Shown piece by piece: positions 20,772-31,000 of a DNA stretch of 64,000 nucleotides (positions within the stretch are counted from its first letter, which is position 1; each line of letters begins with the position of its first letter). Below the pieces are notes generated by a model that was not told the origin of the DNA, ran no database searches, and was given only the letters and a program-made list of their open reading frames with translations. Origin of the DNA: Aphanothece cf. minutissima CCALA 015 (GTDB lineage: Bacteria; Cyanobacteriota; Cyanobacteriia; PCC-6307; Cyanobiaceae); the NCBI GenBank assembly GCA_003003925.1, contig PVWP01000001.1, forward strand, positions 372,001-436,000, in the 5' to 3' direction. Position numbers and translations under genes: made by a program.

Positions 20772-21257
20772 TCACCCCTCCAGAAGGCTCCTCAGCATCC
20801 ACGCCGTCTTCTCGTGGATCTGCAGCCGCTGGGTGAGCAGGTCGGCGGTGGGCTGGTCGCTGGCGTCGTCGGCGGTGGTGAACACCGAGCGGATCGTGCG
20901 GGCCACGGCCTCATGGCCCTCCACCAGCTCGCGCACCATGGCCAGGGCGGCGGGGACGCCTTCGGCCTCGGGGATCGAGGAGAGCCCGGCATACAGGGTG
21001 CCGCCGTAGGGGGCGGGGAAACCGAGGGCCCGGATGCGCTCGGCGATCAGGTCGAGGGCGGTCCAGAGTTCGGTGTACTGGTCCATGAACATCAGGTGGA
21101 GCGTGTTGAACATCGGTCCAGTGACGTTCCAGTGGAAGCCGTGGGTCTTGGCATAGAGCACGGTGCTGTCGGCCAGCACGCGGCCGAGTCCATCGGCGAT
21201 CTGCTGGCGCTGGTCCGCCGGGATGCCGATGTCGATGGGGGGAGCTGTGATGGCCAT
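20772..21257 (-). CDS. dps: Dps-family ferritin-like DNA-protection protein
   Basis: Forms 12-subunit cages that oxidise and store iron and protect DNA under oxidative stress. 161 residues; the ferroxidase residues at the subunit interface are visible as [28 protein letters not shown] (His, His, Asp, Glu). The four-helix pattern continues with [17 protein letters not shown] and ends [14 protein letters not shown]. No long DNA-binding N-terminal tail is present. Single gene, 90 nt downstream of aspS. Confidence 0.94.
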   Translation of the reverse strand: MAITAPPIDIGIPADQRQQIADGLGRVLADSTVLYAKTHGFHWNVTGPMFNTLHLMFMDQYTELWTALDLIAERIRALGFPAPYGGTLYAGLSSIPEAEGVPAALAMVRELVEGHEAVARTIRSVFTTADDASDQPTADLLTQRLQIHEKTAWMLRSLLEG

Positions 21258-21346
21258 GGCCAGGAAGCGGGAAGCACCAGTCTAAGGCGAAGTGATTCCG
21301 CTTAATGACCGCAGCATGGCGGCAACGGCGCGGCAGTGGCTGCCCC

Positions 21347-23170
21347 TCAGCCCTCCTCGTCGCTCCAGGTGCTGGCCACGTGCAGCTCCTCCAGCTGCTT
21401 CGGGGCCACATCGGCCGGGGCCTGGGTCATCAGGCAGCGCGCCTGCTGGGTTTTCGGGAAGGCGATCGTGTCGCGGATCGACTCCTCGCCTGCCAGCAGC
21501 ATCACCAGCCGGTCCATGCCGAAGGCGATGCCGCCGTGGGGCGGGGCGCCCATGTCGAGGGCCTCCATCAGGAAGCCGAACTGGCGCTCCGCCTCCTCCA
21601 GGGGCAGGCCGATGGTCTGCAGCACCTGGCGCTGCAGGGCCGCATCGTGGATGCGCAGGGAGCCGCCGCCCAGCTCCAGGCCGTTGAGCACCAGGTCGTA
21701 GGCCTGGGCGCGGGCGGTGGGCAGGGTGGCCGCCCAGGCGGCCGGATCGCCACCCAGATCCTCGGCGTTGGGGGCGCAGAAGGGGTGGTGCAGCGCCTCG
21801 AGGCGGTTCTCGCCGGCGTTGAACTCGAACATCGGGAAGTCCACCACCCAGAGGAAGTTCCACTGGTCGTTGTCCCGCTCGGCCGGCACCAGGCCGAGTT
21901 CGCGGGCCAGGTACTGCCGCACCCGGTCGAGGGCCTTGTTGACGGTGGCGGTGTCGCCGGCGCCGAACAGCAGCAGGGTGCCTTCCGTGGCGCCGGTGCG
22001 CTCCAGCAGTTCCGCCTTCCTCTCGGCCGTGAGGTTGTCCTTGATGGCGCCGATCGTGTCGATCTCGCCGCCGGCCCGCACCCGGATGAAGGCCAGGCCG
22101 CCGGCCCCGGCCTTCTGGGCCTCGCTGAACACATCCCCACCGGGCTTGATGCGCACGTTGCTGACGGCCTCGTTGCCGCCGGCCACGGCGATGCACTTCA
22201 CCGAGCCCCCGGCGGCCACCGCGCCGGAGAACACCTTGAAGCCCATGTCCCGGACGATGTCCGAGGCGTCGGTGAGCTCCATGCCGTAGCGGGTGTCGGG
22301 CCGGTCGGTGCCGTAGCGGGCCATCGCCTCGTGCCAGGTGAGGCGGGGGAACGGCCGCGGCAGCTCGATGCCCTTCACCTGCTTCCAGATGGCGGCGATC
22401 AGGCCCTCGTTCAGCGCCAGGATCTCCTCCTGGTCCATGAAGCTCATCTCCATGTCCAGCTGGGTGAACTCCGGCTGGCGGTCGGCCCGCAGGTCCTCGT
22501 CACGGAAGCAGCGGGCCACCTGGTAATACCGCTCGATGCCCCCCACCATCAGCAGCTGCTTGAACAGCTGGGGCGACTGGGGCAGGGCGAACCACTCACC
22601 GCCGCAGACCCGGGAGGGCACCAGGTAGTCGCGGGCGCCCTCGGGGGTGGAGCGGGTGAGCACCGGGGTCTCCACCTCGATGAAGCCCTCCGCCTCCAGA
22701 TAGCCGCGGGCGGCCTTCACGGTGGCGTGGCGCAGGCGCAGGTTGCGGCCCATGCGCTCGCGGCGCAGGTCGAGGTAGCGGTGGCGCAGGCGCAGTTCCT
22801 CGCGGGTGTTCTCCTCGTCGTGCACCGATACCGGGAACGGCAGGTTGCCGCGCACCTCGTTGAGCACCGTGATGCCGGCGGCCAGCACCTCGATGGCGCC
22901 GGTGGCCAGCCGTTCGTTGAGGGACTCGGCCGGCCGGGCCCGCACCTTGCCCTCCACCCGCAGGACGGTCTCGTTGCGCAGCCGTTCGGCCACGGCGAAG
23001 GCGGCGGGGGCCAGGTCGGGATCCACCGTGATCTGCACGGTGCCGCTGCGGTCGCGCAGGTCGATGAAGATCACCCCGCCGTGGTCGCGGCGCCGGTCGA
23101 CCCAGCCGCCCAGCTGAACGGCCTCGCCGATGGCGTCGATGCGCAGATCGCCGCACCCGTGGCTGCGCAT
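21347..23170 (-). CDS. aspS: Aspartyl-tRNA synthetase
   Basis: Class II synthetase, bacterial type of about 607 residues. N-terminal OB-fold anticodon domain ([24 protein letters not shown]), motif 2 ([30 protein letters not shown]), the inserted GAD domain, and motif 3 ([29 protein letters not shown]). In cyanobacteria lacking the full amidotransferase logic this may be discriminating or non-discriminating; sequence by eye does not decide. The first residues [10 protein letters not shown] fit the usual start. Confidence 0.97.
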   Translation of the reverse strand: MRSHGCGDLRIDAIGEAVQLGGWVDRRRDHGGVIFIDLRDRSGTVQITVDPDLAPAAFAVAERLRNETVLRVEGKVRARPAESLNERLATGAIEVLAAGITVLNEVRGNLPFPVSVHDEENTREELRLRHRYLDLRRERMGRNLRLRHATVKAARGYLEAEGFIEVETPVLTRSTPEGARDYLVPSRVCGGEWFALPQSPQLFKQLLMVGGIERYYQVARCFRDEDLRADRQPEFTQLDMEMSFMDQEEILALNEGLIAAIWKQVKGIELPRPFPRLTWHEAMARYGTDRPDTRYGMELTDASDIVRDMGFKVFSGAVAAGGSVKCIAVAGGNEAVSNVRIKPGGDVFSEAQKAGAGGLAFIRVRAGGEIDTIGAIKDNLTAERKAELLERTGATEGTLLLFGAGDTATVNKALDRVRQYLARELGLVPAERDNDQWNFLWVVDFPMFEFNAGENRLEALHHPFCAPNAEDLGGDPAAWAATLPTARAQAYDLVLNGLELGGGSLRIHDAALQRQVLQTIGLPLEEAERQFGFLMEALDMGAPPHGGIAFGMDRLVMLLAGEESIRDTIAFPKTQQARCLMTQAPADVAPKQLEELHVASTWSDEEG

Positions 23171-23255
23171 GGTGGCAAGCAGAACGAATCCGCGAGTTTC
23201 CCACAGGGCAGCGGCGGGCCGTTCTTAAGGGGCCGGGACAGCGCCGGAAGGGCGC

Positions 23256-24371
23256 TCAGCCGCGCCGGTAGAAGGGCCGCCTGACCACCACGGCCGGCTC
23301 GGCGCGCCCGCGGATCTCCACCGCCAGTGCGGTGCCGGGCTTCGCCGCCGCCGCCGGCACGTAGGCCAGGGCCACCGCCTCCCCCAGGGTGGGGGACCAG
23401 GTGCCGCTGGTGACCTCGCCCACCGGCTCGCCATCGAGGAGCACCGGATAGCCGTGGCGGGCGATGGCCCGGCCCTGCAGCTTGAGGCCCACCAGCTTGC
23501 GGGCCACCCCCTCGGCGGTCTGGCGCTCCAGGGCGGCCCGACCGATGAAGTCCGCGGGCATCTCCAGGTGCACCAGCCAGCCCAGGCCCGCCTCCAAAGG
23601 CGTGGTGGCCGCATCCATCTCGTTGCCGTAGAGGTGCATCGCCGCCTCCAGCCGCAGGGTGTCGCGGGCGCCGAGGCCGCAGGGGGTGACCCCCTCGGCC
23701 AGCAGCCGCTGCCACAACGCCACGCCGGCCTCGCGGCCCAGCAGCAGCTCGAAGCCGTCCTCACCGGTGTAGCCCGTGCGGCCCACGAACACCGGCGCCC
23801 CCTCGATGGCCAGCTCCCGGTGGCCGAAGCGGGGCAAACCCGCCAGGCTCGTGCCCACCAGGGCCTCGAGCCGGGCGGGGGCCTCCGGGCCCTGCAGGGC
23901 CAGCAGCACCCCGTCGCCCTTGCGATCGCTGATGGAGAGGCCCTCGGGCTCCAGCTGGCTGGCGATCCAGGCGGTGTCGGCCTCGGCGCAGGCGGCGTTG
24001 ATCACCAGCACCAGCTCATCGCACTCCCCCTCGGGGCCAGCGACACGGCCGCGGTCGTAGACGATCAGGTCGTCAAGGATGCCGCCGGCCTCGTTGAGCA
24101 GCACCGTGTAGCAGGCCTCGCCGGGGCCGATGCGGAACAGGTCGGTGGGCACCAGCCGCTGCAGGGCGTCCTTGGTGCCCTGGCCCCGCAGGGTGAGCAC
24201 CCCCATGTGGGAGATGTCGAAGACGCCGCAGTGCTGCCGCACGGCGTTGTGCTCCTGCACCAGGCCGGAGAACTGGATCGCCATCTGCCAGCCGGCGAAG
24301 GGCACCATGCGGCCCCCGGCGGCGATGGCGGCGGCATCCAGGGGTGTGCGGCGCAGGGGGGTGGAGTCCAT
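23256..24371 (-). CDS. gcvT: Glycine cleavage system T protein (aminomethyltransferase)
   Basis: Transfers the methylene group from aminomethyl-H protein to tetrahydrofolate in glycine decarboxylation, important for photorespiration. 371 residues; PLDAAAIAAGGRMVPFAGWQMAIQFSG near the start, FDISHMGVLTLRGQGTKDALQRLVPTDL, LALQGPEA, RTGYTGEDGFELL (folate-binding region) and ARDTLRLEAAMHLYGNEMD are all as in GcvT. Single gene between aspS and the small Cys-rich gene on the other strand. I see no glycine riboswitch-like structure upstream. Confidence 0.95.
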   Translation of the reverse strand: MDSTPLRRTPLDAAAIAAGGRMVPFAGWQMAIQFSGLVQEHNAVRQHCGVFDISHMGVLTLRGQGTKDALQRLVPTDLFRIGPGEACYTVLLNEAGGILDDLIVYDRGRVAGPEGECDELVLVINAACAEADTAWIASQLEPEGLSISDRKGDGVLLALQGPEAPARLEALVGTSLAGLPRFGHRELAIEGAPVFVGRTGYTGEDGFELLLGREAGVALWQRLLAEGVTPCGLGARDTLRLEAAMHLYGNEMDAATTPLEAGLGWLVHLEMPADFIGRAALERQTAEGVARKLVGLKLQGRAIARHGYPVLLDGEPVGEVTSGTWSPTLGEAVALAYVPAAAAKPGTALAVEIRGRAEPAVVVRRPFYRRG

Positions 24372-24506
24372 CGGAGGCGGCCGGCCGGCCAGGGGGACGC
24401 CGGAGCTCGGTGGCGCGATCCTATGGAGCGGCTGCGGCGAATACCGAAGAAAGCCTGTGATTCGGCTTCCACCCCTATCACACCGTCAAGGAAATGCGTA
24501 CCTTGA

Positions 24507-24767
24507 ATGGCCCAATGGGTCAAGAGGATGGGCAACCGTCCCAACTGCCGCAGCTGCCGCCACTGCACCCCGCCCGCCGGGGTGGAGCTGGGATGGTGCC
24601 AGCTGCGGCAGCTCCCCATCCACCCCGAGCTGGTGGCCGATCTCTGGTGCCACCACTGGACGGCGCGTCCGCCCCGGCTGCCGGTGGTGTCCCCTGAAGC
24701 CCTGCTGAAGCATGCCCGCCTTCCCGTGGCCAGTCAGCAGCTGAGCCTGGCCACCGGCCTGCCCTGA
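24507..24767 (+). CDS. Small cysteine-rich conserved hypothetical protein
   Basis: 86 residues, or 79 if translation starts at the ATG at 24528. The N-terminal half carries a compact set of cysteines (NCRSCRHCTPP, then GWCQLR, then LWCHHW), suggesting a zinc or iron-sulfur knuckle; GWCQLR...IHPE...DLWCHHWTARPPRLP resembles short picocyanobacterial hypothetical proteins. The C-terminus is unremarkable. No function can be assigned. It is divergent from gcvT and followed by a 145-nt gap with no gene. Confidence 0.6.
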   Translation: MAQWVKRMGNRPNCRSCRHCTPPAGVELGWCQLRQLPIHPELVADLWCHHWTARPPRLPVVSPEALLKHARLPVASQQLSLATGLP

Positions 24768-24912
24768 AAGCTGATCAAAAGCTGAAAAGCGTGACGGATG
24801 CTTCCGTTTCGCCCTTCTTCTCCCTAATCTCCATCCCTTCCAGTAGCGGAACGGTCCGTTTGGCCCTAGGAAGGCAGGACCCTGTCCACCACGACCACGG
24901 AGGTCCCCTGCA

Positions 24913-25311
24913 TTGATCAGAACCGCCACATCCCCATCGCCCATCGAACTGATGGCCGTTCATGTGGATTGTGAAACCTTCACCCTCCCCACCGGAGCCC
25001 ACGTCTTCTGCCGCGGCGCCAGCGCCAACGCCATCTACGCGGTGCGCCGCGGCATCGTCGAGCTGGTGGGCGAGCAGGGGGAGAAGACCTGCTACCGCCC
25101 CGGCGAGCTGTTCAGCTACCAGGACATCACCTGGCGCGAACTGAGCCACCGCAGCGACGCCTTCGCCCGTACGCCCGTGGAGGTGCTGCGGCTGGACCGG
25201 CTCCGCTTCCTCAACCTGCTGCACAACCACCCCACCATGGCCGTGCAGCTGATCGGGCAGCAGCACAGCCGCCTGCGGGAGCAGCGGGCCAGCGGCACCT
25301 GCTGCTACTGA
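24913..25311 (+). CDS. cNMP-binding-domain protein lacking a DNA-binding domain
   Basis: 132 residues resembling the N-terminal sensor domain of CRP/NtcA-family regulators: FTLPTGAHVFCRGASANAIYAVRRGIVELVGEQGEKTCYRPGELFSYQDI is the beta-roll with the jelly-roll glycine pattern. The helix-turn-helix half of such regulators is missing; the protein stops after the dimerisation-like helix and ends in GTCCY. I use the TTG at 24913, supported by GGAGG at 24899-24903 (9 nt spacing); an ATG at 24952 is the alternative. It ends overlapping the convergent speB by 7 nt. It may be a stand-alone sensor or a truncated regulator. Confidence 0.75.
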   Translation: MIRTATSPSPIELMAVHVDCETFTLPTGAHVFCRGASANAIYAVRRGIVELVGEQGEKTCYRPGELFSYQDITWRELSHRSDAFARTPVEVLRLDRLRFLNLLHNHPTMAVQLIGQQHSRLREQRASGTCCY

Positions 25312-26189
25312 GCCGGGGCGCCAGAGGGCACCGGCCGCCCGAGCAGCAGCAGCAGGCTGCGGGTCACCTTGGCCGCCAGCACGGCGCTGACGCCGCTGGC
25401 ATCGAGCTGGGGTGCCAGCTCCACCACGTCGGCGGCCACCAGCCGGTGGTGGCGCAGTTCCTCCACCAGGGCCGCAAAGTTGGGCCAGTGGAAGCCGCCG
25501 GGTTCGGGCGTGCCCGTGCCCGGCAGCACGGCGGGATCGAACCAGTCGAGGTCGACGGTGAGATAGAGGGGCCGGCCCCGCAGGGGCGCCAGCGCCGCCG
25601 CCATGGCGTCGATCGGCACCAGCCGTCCGGTGGCGTGCAGCTCCTGGAACTCCTCGCGGGTGCCGCTGCGGATGGCGATCTGGCGCAGCTCGCCGCTGGG
25701 CAGCGCCTCCAGGCAGCGGCGCATGGCGCAGGCGTGGCTGTGGCGGGCGCCGAGCCACTCCTGCCGCAGGTCGGCGTGGGCATCGAGCTGCACGAGCACC
25801 AGATCGGGATGACGCCGCGCCACCGCCGCCACCGCGCCGCTGCTGATCGAGTGCTCGCCCCCCAGCATCAGCGGCGCCAGACCCAGCTCCAGCACCGCCT
25901 CCGTGGCCCTGCCCACGGCCGCCACCACCGGCTCCGGGGCCCCGAAGGGGATGGCCACGGCCCCGAGGTCGGCGAAGGCCAGGTCGTCGAGGTCCAGATC
26001 GAGCTGGGGGTCATAGCTTTCCAGGCCGCTGCTCACCTCCCGGATCGCCGCCGGGCCGAAGCGGGCGCCGGGGCGGAAGGAGGTGGTGCCGTCGTAGGGA
26101 ACGCCGAAGAGCCCCACGGCGCACCCCGCGGGCTCGCGGCGGGCGCCCATGTAGATCGCCCCTTCGGTGTCGAACAGCTCCGGGGTCAT
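25305..26189 (-). CDS. speB: Agmatinase / ureohydrolase SpeB
   Basis: Manganese-dependent ureohydrolase of about 294 residues, expected to hydrolyse agmatine to putrescine and urea. Metal-ligand motifs are visible: [17 protein letters not shown] and [38 protein letters not shown] near residue 38 is typical. The ATG at 26189 overlaps the speE stop by 4 nt, so speE-speB are translated together. Urea produced here would feed urease. Other guanidino substrates (for example guanidinobutyrate) cannot be excluded. Confidence 0.9.
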   Translation of the reverse strand: MTPELFDTEGAIYMGARREPAGCAVGLFGVPYDGTTSFRPGARFGPAAIREVSSGLESYDPQLDLDLDDLAFADLGAVAIPFGAPEPVVAAVGRATEAVLELGLAPLMLGGEHSISSGAVAAVARRHPDLVLVQLDAHADLRQEWLGARHSHACAMRRCLEALPSGELRQIAIRSGTREEFQELHATGRLVPIDAMAAALAPLRGRPLYLTVDLDWFDPAVLPGTGTPEPGGFHWPNFAALVEELRHHRLVAADVVELAPQLDASGVSAVLAAKVTRSLLLLLGRPVPSGAPAQ

Positions 26190-27079
26190 GGCTGGCCTGC
26201 CGCGTCGGCCAGCGCGCGCTCCACGAAGGCCGGCACCGCCTCGAAGGCCCCCCGCTGCCAGCGGGGCGACCAGATGCTGCAGCCCGGCGCCACCACCGCG
26301 GCCCGCTCCGGCAGCGGCTCCCGGTAGCGGGGGCCGTCGGGGCAGGCGAAGGTCCAGCTCCACCAGCCGCTGGGATACATGGGAACCCAGCCGTAGAGCG
26401 GATCGGCGTGGCCGAACACCTCCCGCAGCAGCCGGACGGTGTCGATGTGGACCTGGCGGAAGGCCTCGGGGGATTCGCTCTGGGTGGCGAACACACCGCC
26501 GGGGCGCAGCAGGCGGCGGCAGTTTTCGAAGAACGCCCGGTTGAACAGGCCCTCGGCCGGTCCGGCGGGATCGGAGCCGTCCACCAGCACCACGTCGTAG
26601 CTGGCGGCGGGGGCGTTGGCCGCCCAGGCGATGCCATCGCCGACGGTGAGGTGGAAGCGGGGGTCGCTCCAGGCGTCGCCGCCCAGGCCGGGCAGGTGCC
26701 GGCGGGAGAGCTCCACCACCAGCCCGTCGATCTCCACCATGTCGAGGTGGGCGACGCCGGGATGGCGCAGGCACTCACGGGCGGTGCCGCCGTCGCCGCC
26801 GCCGATCACCAGCACCCGCTCGATGGCAGCGGCGGCGCAGAGGGCCGGATGAACCAGGGGTTCGTGGTAGTGCCGCTCCTGGCGTTCCGCCGTCATCCAG
26901 CAGCCGTCCAGCAGCAGCCCCTTGCCGTAGGTCAGGCTGTCGATGATCGTGATCCGCTGGTAGGGGCTGGTGTGCTCCTCCACCACGGTGGCGGCCAGGC
27001 CGTAGCGCACCCCGCCCAGCTCCTCGTCCACCCAGGCGCCCGGGGGGCAGGCGTCGGCCGGTGGCTGTTGCGGTCCCAT
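26186..27079 (-). CDS. speE: Polyamine aminopropyltransferase (spermidine synthase)
   Basis: Transfers aminopropyl from decarboxylated SAM to putrescine. 297 residues; [11 protein letters not shown] and [29 protein letters not shown] at the N-terminus, the nucleotide-binding [28 protein letters not shown], and catalytic [18 protein letters not shown]. The ATG at 27079 fits the family; the open frame extends upstream across the divergent carbonic anhydrase promoter and is not used. It leads the speE-speB pair; the carbonic anhydrase start is 57 nt away on the other strand. Confidence 0.94.
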   Translation of the reverse strand: MGPQQPPADACPPGAWVDEELGGVRYGLAATVVEEHTSPYQRITIIDSLTYGKGLLLDGCWMTAERQERHYHEPLVHPALCAAAAIERVLVIGGGDGGTARECLRHPGVAHLDMVEIDGLVVELSRRHLPGLGGDAWSDPRFHLTVGDGIAWAANAPAASYDVVLVDGSDPAGPAEGLFNRAFFENCRRLLRPGGVFATQSESPEAFRQVHIDTVRLLREVFGHADPLYGWVPMYPSGWWSWTFACPDGPRYREPLPERAAVVAPGCSIWSPRWQRGAFEAVPAFVERALADAAGQP

Positions 27080-27136
27080 GCGGTTGGCTCGTGGGTTTCC
27101 AGCTAAACCTTCGGCAGGACCCCTTGTCACGGCGCC

Positions 27137-27892
27137 ATGGCACATTCCAGACGCCACCTGCTGAGGATCCTCGCCCTGGCAGGCGCCGGGGTCGCCCTGG
27201 ACACCCTGGGACCCCGGCCGGCGGCGGCCGCGGAGGGGGCGGCGGAGGCGGAGGGCACCCTGGTGGAGCGGCTCTCGGTGTGCCGCCCCGGCGGCGATCC
27301 GCTCCAGGAGCTGCTGCGCCGCAACCGGGACTTCTGCCGCACCTGGCAGGCGGCCGAGCGCAGCGAGAATCCCCTGGACCGGGCGACCCTGCTGCACGAC
27401 AGCTGGCCGCTGCACTGCCAGGTGCGGCCCGATGCCCTGGCGGCCGGCCAGCGGCCCTGGGCCTCGGTCCTCTGCTGCGCCGATTCGCGGGTGGCACCGG
27501 AGTGGATCTTCGCCTGCGGTGCCGGGGAGCTGTTCGAGGTGCGCAGCGCCGGCAACACGGCCTTCGATGCGGGCGTCGCCTCGCTGGAGTACGCCGTGGC
27601 GGAGCTGGCGGTGCCCCTGATCCTGGTGATGGGCCACAGCGGCTGCGGCGCGGTGACGGCCGCCATGGCCAGCACCCCGCTCACCCCCCTGCTGGAGGAG
27701 CTGGTGGCACCGATCCGGGCGAACCTGCAGCCGGGAGCCGACCTGGCCCAGGCGGTGCGCCGCAACGCCGCCGCCGCCGCCGCCGCCCTGCCCCGGCGCA
27801 GCGCCCTGCTGGGCCAGGCGGTGGCGGAGGGGCGGCTGGCCATCCAGGCCGCCTACTTCGACATCGGCAGCGGCGAAGTGAGCCTGGTGTGA
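27137..27892 (+). CDS. Exported beta-carbonic anhydrase
   Basis: Interconverts CO2 and bicarbonate. 251 residues with an N-terminal twin-Arg-like signal ([17 protein letters not shown], cleavage near AAAAE), so it is likely periplasmic, where it would act on inorganic carbon entering or leaking from the cell. Zinc-site motifs of the beta class are intact: CADSRV (Cys and Asp-Arg dyad) and MGHSGCGAV (His, Cys). [22 protein letters not shown] is also canonical. It is followed by an ArfB-type gene with a GTGA overlap, a chance-looking operon. Confidence 0.92.
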   Translation: MAHSRRHLLRILALAGAGVALDTLGPRPAAAAEGAAEAEGTLVERLSVCRPGGDPLQELLRRNRDFCRTWQAAERSENPLDRATLLHDSWPLHCQVRPDALAAGQRPWASVLCCADSRVAPEWIFACGAGELFEVRSAGNTAFDAGVASLEYAVAELAVPLILVMGHSGCGAVTAAMASTPLTPLLEELVAPIRANLQPGADLAQAVRRNAAAAAAALPRRSALLGQAVAEGRLAIQAAYFDIGSGEVSLV

Positions 27893-28323
27893 GCGGCGAT
27901 CTGCCCCTGGGGAACGGCCTGGTGATCCCGGCGGCGGAGCTGGGCTGGCGCTTCTCGCGCGGCTCCGGCCCCGGGGGCCAGGGGGTGAACACCACCGACT
28001 CCCGGGTGGAGCTGGTGTACGACCTGGCCGCCAGCGACGCCCTGCCCCCCGCGCTGCGGGCGCGGGCCCTGCGGCGGCTGGCGGCCCGGCTCACCCCGGC
28101 CGGGGTGGTGGTCGTGGCGGCGGAACACCGCTCCCAGTGGCAGAACCGTCAGGCGGCGCAGAAGCGTCTGGTGGAGCTGGTCCAGGCGGCGATCGCGCCA
28201 CCGCCGCCGCCGCGGCGTCCCACCAAACCCAGCCGGGGCTCGGTGGAGCGGCGGCTGAAGGCCAAACGGCAGCGGGGATCGATCAAGAGCAACCGGCGGC
28301 TGGGCCCTCCTGAGGAGGTCTAG
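27889..28323 (+). CDS. arfB: ArfB/YaeJ-type peptidyl-tRNA hydrolase
   Basis: Ribosome-rescue factor that hydrolyses peptidyl-tRNA on stalled ribosomes. 144 residues; the release-factor catalytic loop [19 protein letters not shown] contains the GGQ, and the C-terminal tail is strongly basic ([17 protein letters not shown]), as required for binding the empty mRNA channel. Start is GTG at 27889, inside the last codon of the carbonic anhydrase gene (4-nt overlap). The 3' end overlaps the convergent mazG gene by 41 nt. Confidence 0.92.
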   Translation: MSGDLPLGNGLVIPAAELGWRFSRGSGPGGQGVNTTDSRVELVYDLAASDALPPALRARALRRLAARLTPAGVVVVAAEHRSQWQNRQAAQKRLVELVQAAIAPPPPPRRPTKPSRGSVERRLKAKRQRGSIKSNRRLGPPEEV

Positions 28324-29209
28324 GGCCGGGATCCTGCTCGGCACGGATCTGTGCCTTGGCGGCCCGCCAGTGGCCCTCCAGTTCGGCGATGCCGCGGCCG
28401 CCGAGATCGCCTCCCAGGGCGGCCTCCACCCGGGAGAAGCGGTCGAGGAAGCGGCGGTTGGTGCCGGCCAGACCCTCCTCCGGGTCGAGGCCGCACCAGC
28501 GGGCCACGTTCACCAGGGTGAAGAGCACATCGCCCAGCTCCTCCTGGGCATGGGCCCGGTCGCCGCTGGCCACGGCCTCCCGCAGCTCGTCCCATTCCTC
28601 CTGCACCTTGGCCCACACCCCCTCGATGTCGTCCCACTCGAAACCGGCGGCAGCGGCCTTGCGGGAGATGGTCATGGCACCGGCCAGGGCAGGCTGGCCG
28701 CGCACCTTCTCCGCCAGGCGGTCGCTGAGGGGGCTGGCGGCCTCTGGAGGCGCGTCAGGGCCGGCGGCGGTCCGCTGGCGCTCCTGGCGCTCGGCGGCCT
28801 TGATCGCCTCCCAGCTGCGTCGCACGGCCTCGGGATCGGCGGCGCGCACCGCCGCCGGATCGAACACATGGGGATGACGGCGCACCAGCTTGGCGGCGAT
28901 GGTGCGGGCGACGGTGGCCAGATCGAAGCGACCCGCTTCGCTGGCGATGCGGGCGTGCAGCACCACCTGCAGCAGCAGGTCCCCCAGCTCGTCGGCCAGG
29001 TGATCGTCGTCGCCGCGGCGGATCGCATCGGCCACCTCATGGGCCTCCTCGAGCACGTAGGGAATGAGGGAGGCGTGGGTCTGGGCCAGATCCCAGGGGC
29101 AGCCACCCTCCGGGTCCCGCAGCCGGTCGACGATCGCCACCAGCTCCGCCAGGGCCTCCGGCGCGGCCCCATCGGCCAGAGATGCGGAAAGAGGGCGGGA
29201 ACTGGACAT
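28283..29209 (-). CDS. mazG: Nucleoside triphosphate pyrophosphohydrolase MazG
   Basis: House-cleaning NTP pyrophosphatase of about 308 residues with two MazG repeats. The first has CPWDLAQTHASLIPYVLEEAHEVADAI and DELGDLLLQVVLHARI; the second has FEWDDIEGVWAKVQEEWDELREAV and EELGDVLFTLVNVARW; both carry the ExxE and ExxD Mg2+ ligands. The ATG at 29209 was chosen because the PEALAELVAIVDRLRDPEGGCPWD block follows at the normal distance. Its last 41 nt overlap arfB tail to tail. Confidence 0.94.
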   Translation of the reverse strand: MSSSRPLSASLADGAAPEALAELVAIVDRLRDPEGGCPWDLAQTHASLIPYVLEEAHEVADAIRRGDDDHLADELGDLLLQVVLHARIASEAGRFDLATVARTIAAKLVRRHPHVFDPAAVRAADPEAVRRSWEAIKAAERQERQRTAAGPDAPPEAASPLSDRLAEKVRGQPALAGAMTISRKAAAAGFEWDDIEGVWAKVQEEWDELREAVASGDRAHAQEELGDVLFTLVNVARWCGLDPEEGLAGTNRRFLDRFSRVEAALGGDLGGRGIAELEGHWRAAKAQIRAEQDPGPRPPQEGPAAGCS

Positions 29210-29942
29210 CGCAGGGAGAGAAGGACCAGGGGCACCATCCTTGGCGATGGAGGCATGGGCGTGGACGGGAGGGACCGGGTGGACTGCTTCGGTGGCTGCG
29301 GATACCCATGGGGGTGGCTGTGAATACTGTGGGAATGGGATCAGCGATGACCCGATCCTCACGTCCGCCCCAACCTGAGAGCGACACCGACCCCTTCCAC
29401 CACCCCCTGGCGCCGCCGACGGGTATCGCCATGCCGGTGGTGGCTGGGAACACCAGGGCTGGCATCGGCGACCACAGGACAAGATTCCGGCGCGATCGAT
29501 CGCGCCGTAAAGCCATGACCCATCGGGCCACAGTTGCACCGAACGCGACCACTCCAACCGGCGGCATCAGATCATCTGGCCATGATCCGACCACCGCCTG
29601 AGGCCTTGCAGGGCAATGGGTAAGGGCGACAGAGGCTTCATAGGCCTGGCGCGGGACGATCCATTCACGAACGCAAACACTGCCCTGCTTCAGACACAGA
29701 AAAGAGCGATCCCGGAATCACGGAAAGGCTGCTGTTTCAAGATCCCTGAATGACCGTGGCGGCACGGACTTTGCCAAGATCCTGCTCCATTTACCGTCGC
29801 CGTCTTCCGACACAGCAGAAACTCACAGCCAGGCAAGGACCATCCGCAAGGCGTGCTCTTCACACTTTGTTACTTTCGGCAGGCAAGCTGTGGCGGCTGC
29901 TACCTTTCACGGCCACTCAACCGAAGAGAACTCCGACACCAC
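29210..29942. other. 733-bp gene-free region between mazG and sbtA
   Basis: No open frame here looks coding. The region becomes less GC-rich towards sbtA, as a promoter would. I looked for TCAAT/ATTGA (NdhR/CcmR) and TTA-N7/8-TAA (CmpR) sites, the usual regulators of sbtA, and saw no convincing copy. The only striking structure is the 18-bp palindrome listed separately. It may hold a long leader or an unannotated small RNA. Confidence 0.6.
29489..29506. repeat. Perfect 18-bp palindrome
   Basis: GGCGCGATCGATCGCGCC is its own reverse complement and contains overlapping CGATCG cores, related to but not identical with the cyanobacterial HIP1 octamer GCGATCGC. It lies about 440 nt upstream of sbtA. 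Confidence 0.75.
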
Positions 29943-30950
29943 GTGGCATTCTTCTCCGACTTCCTCCCGCTCTTCCTGGAGCAGGTTCAGTCCCCGACCC
30001 TGGGATTCCTGATCGGCGGGATCATCGTTGCCGCCCTTGGCAGCCAGCTGGCGATCCCGGATTCGATCTACAAGTTCATCAGCTTCTTCCTGCTGATGAA
30101 GATCGGCCTGACGGGCGGGATCGCGATTCGGAATTCCAACCCTACGGAGATCTTTCTGCCGGCACTGGCGGCCGTGGGACTGGGCATCGTGATCGTCTTC
30201 ATCGCCCGCTGGACCCTCGGCAAGCTGCCCGGCATCAGCGTGCCTGACGCTGTGGCCACCGGCGGTCTGTTCGGGGCGGTGAGTGGCTCCACCCTGGCAG
30301 CGGTGCTGCCGCAGCTGGATTCCGCCAAGATCCCCTATGAGGCCTGGACAGCGGCCCTCTATCCCTTCATGGACATTCCGGCGCTGGTGACCGCCATCGT
30401 GGTGGCCAGCGTCTACCTCTCCAAGAAGACCGGTAACACCGCCGAGAAAGTTGAGGTCTGGCCGATCATCAAGGAAAGCATCCAGAGTTCGGCCGTCACG
30501 TCGCTGCTCCTTGGCGTGGCCCTTGGCATCCTCACCAAGCCCGAACCCGTCTACGAAAGCTTCTTCAACCCCCTGTTCCGCGGCTTCCTTGCGGTGCTGA
30601 TGATCATCATGGGGATGGAAGCGGCCCAGCGCATGAACGAACTGCGCAAGGTCGCCCAGTGGTTTGCCATCTACGCCTTCATCTCCCCGATCGTCCATGG
30701 CTTCCTGGCCTTCGGTGTCGGCCTGATCATTCACAAGATCACCGGCTTCACCATCGGCGGCGCTGTCGTGCTGGCGGTGATCGCCGCCTCCAGCTCCGAT
30801 ATCTCGGGCCCGCCCACCCTGCGTGCCGGCATTCCCTCCGCGAATCCCTCGGCCTACATCGGCGCTTCGACCGCCATCGGCACGCCCGTGGCAATCGCCA
30901 TCTGCATCCCCCTGTTCATTGGGATTGCAGAGGTCATGCTCGGTCGATAA
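29943..30950 (+). CDS. sbtA: Sodium-dependent bicarbonate transporter SbtA
   Basis: High-affinity Na+/HCO3- symporter of the CO2-concentrating mechanism, plasma membrane. About 335 residues; LEQVQSPTLGFLIGGIIVAALGSQLAIPDSIYKFI, LMKIGLTGGIAIRNSNPTEIFLPAL, and VAVIAASSSDISGPPTLRAGIPSANPSAYIGASTAIGTPVAIA are SbtA signatures (two inverted repeats of five helices). I start at GTG 29943 (VAFFSDFLPLF) because homology with SbtA begins there; the upstream TTG/ATG options add a non-conserved extension. It is followed 50 nt later by sbtB. Confidence 0.95.
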   Translation: MAFFSDFLPLFLEQVQSPTLGFLIGGIIVAALGSQLAIPDSIYKFISFFLLMKIGLTGGIAIRNSNPTEIFLPALAAVGLGIVIVFIARWTLGKLPGISVPDAVATGGLFGAVSGSTLAAVLPQLDSAKIPYEAWTAALYPFMDIPALVTAIVVASVYLSKKTGNTAEKVEVWPIIKESIQSSAVTSLLLGVALGILTKPEPVYESFFNPLFRGFLAVLMIIMGMEAAQRMNELRKVAQWFAIYAFISPIVHGFLAFGVGLIIHKITGFTIGGAVVLAVIAASSSDISGPPTLRAGIPSANPSAYIGASTAIGTPVAIAICIPLFIGIAEVMLGR

Positions 30951-31000
30951 GCTCTCACCCACCTATCCATTTCCTGCCTTCAACCCTTTAGGTCAAACCC

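Noticed and set aside
21305..23284. Very long plus-strand open frame opposite aspS
   Set aside because: Antisense to a certain gene; long shadow frames are expected at this GC content, and the translated product is low-complexity Gly/Ala/Gln/His-rich.
24372..24506. Glycine riboswitch upstream of gcvT
   Set aside because: The characteristic conserved purine-rich cores of the aptamer are not seen.
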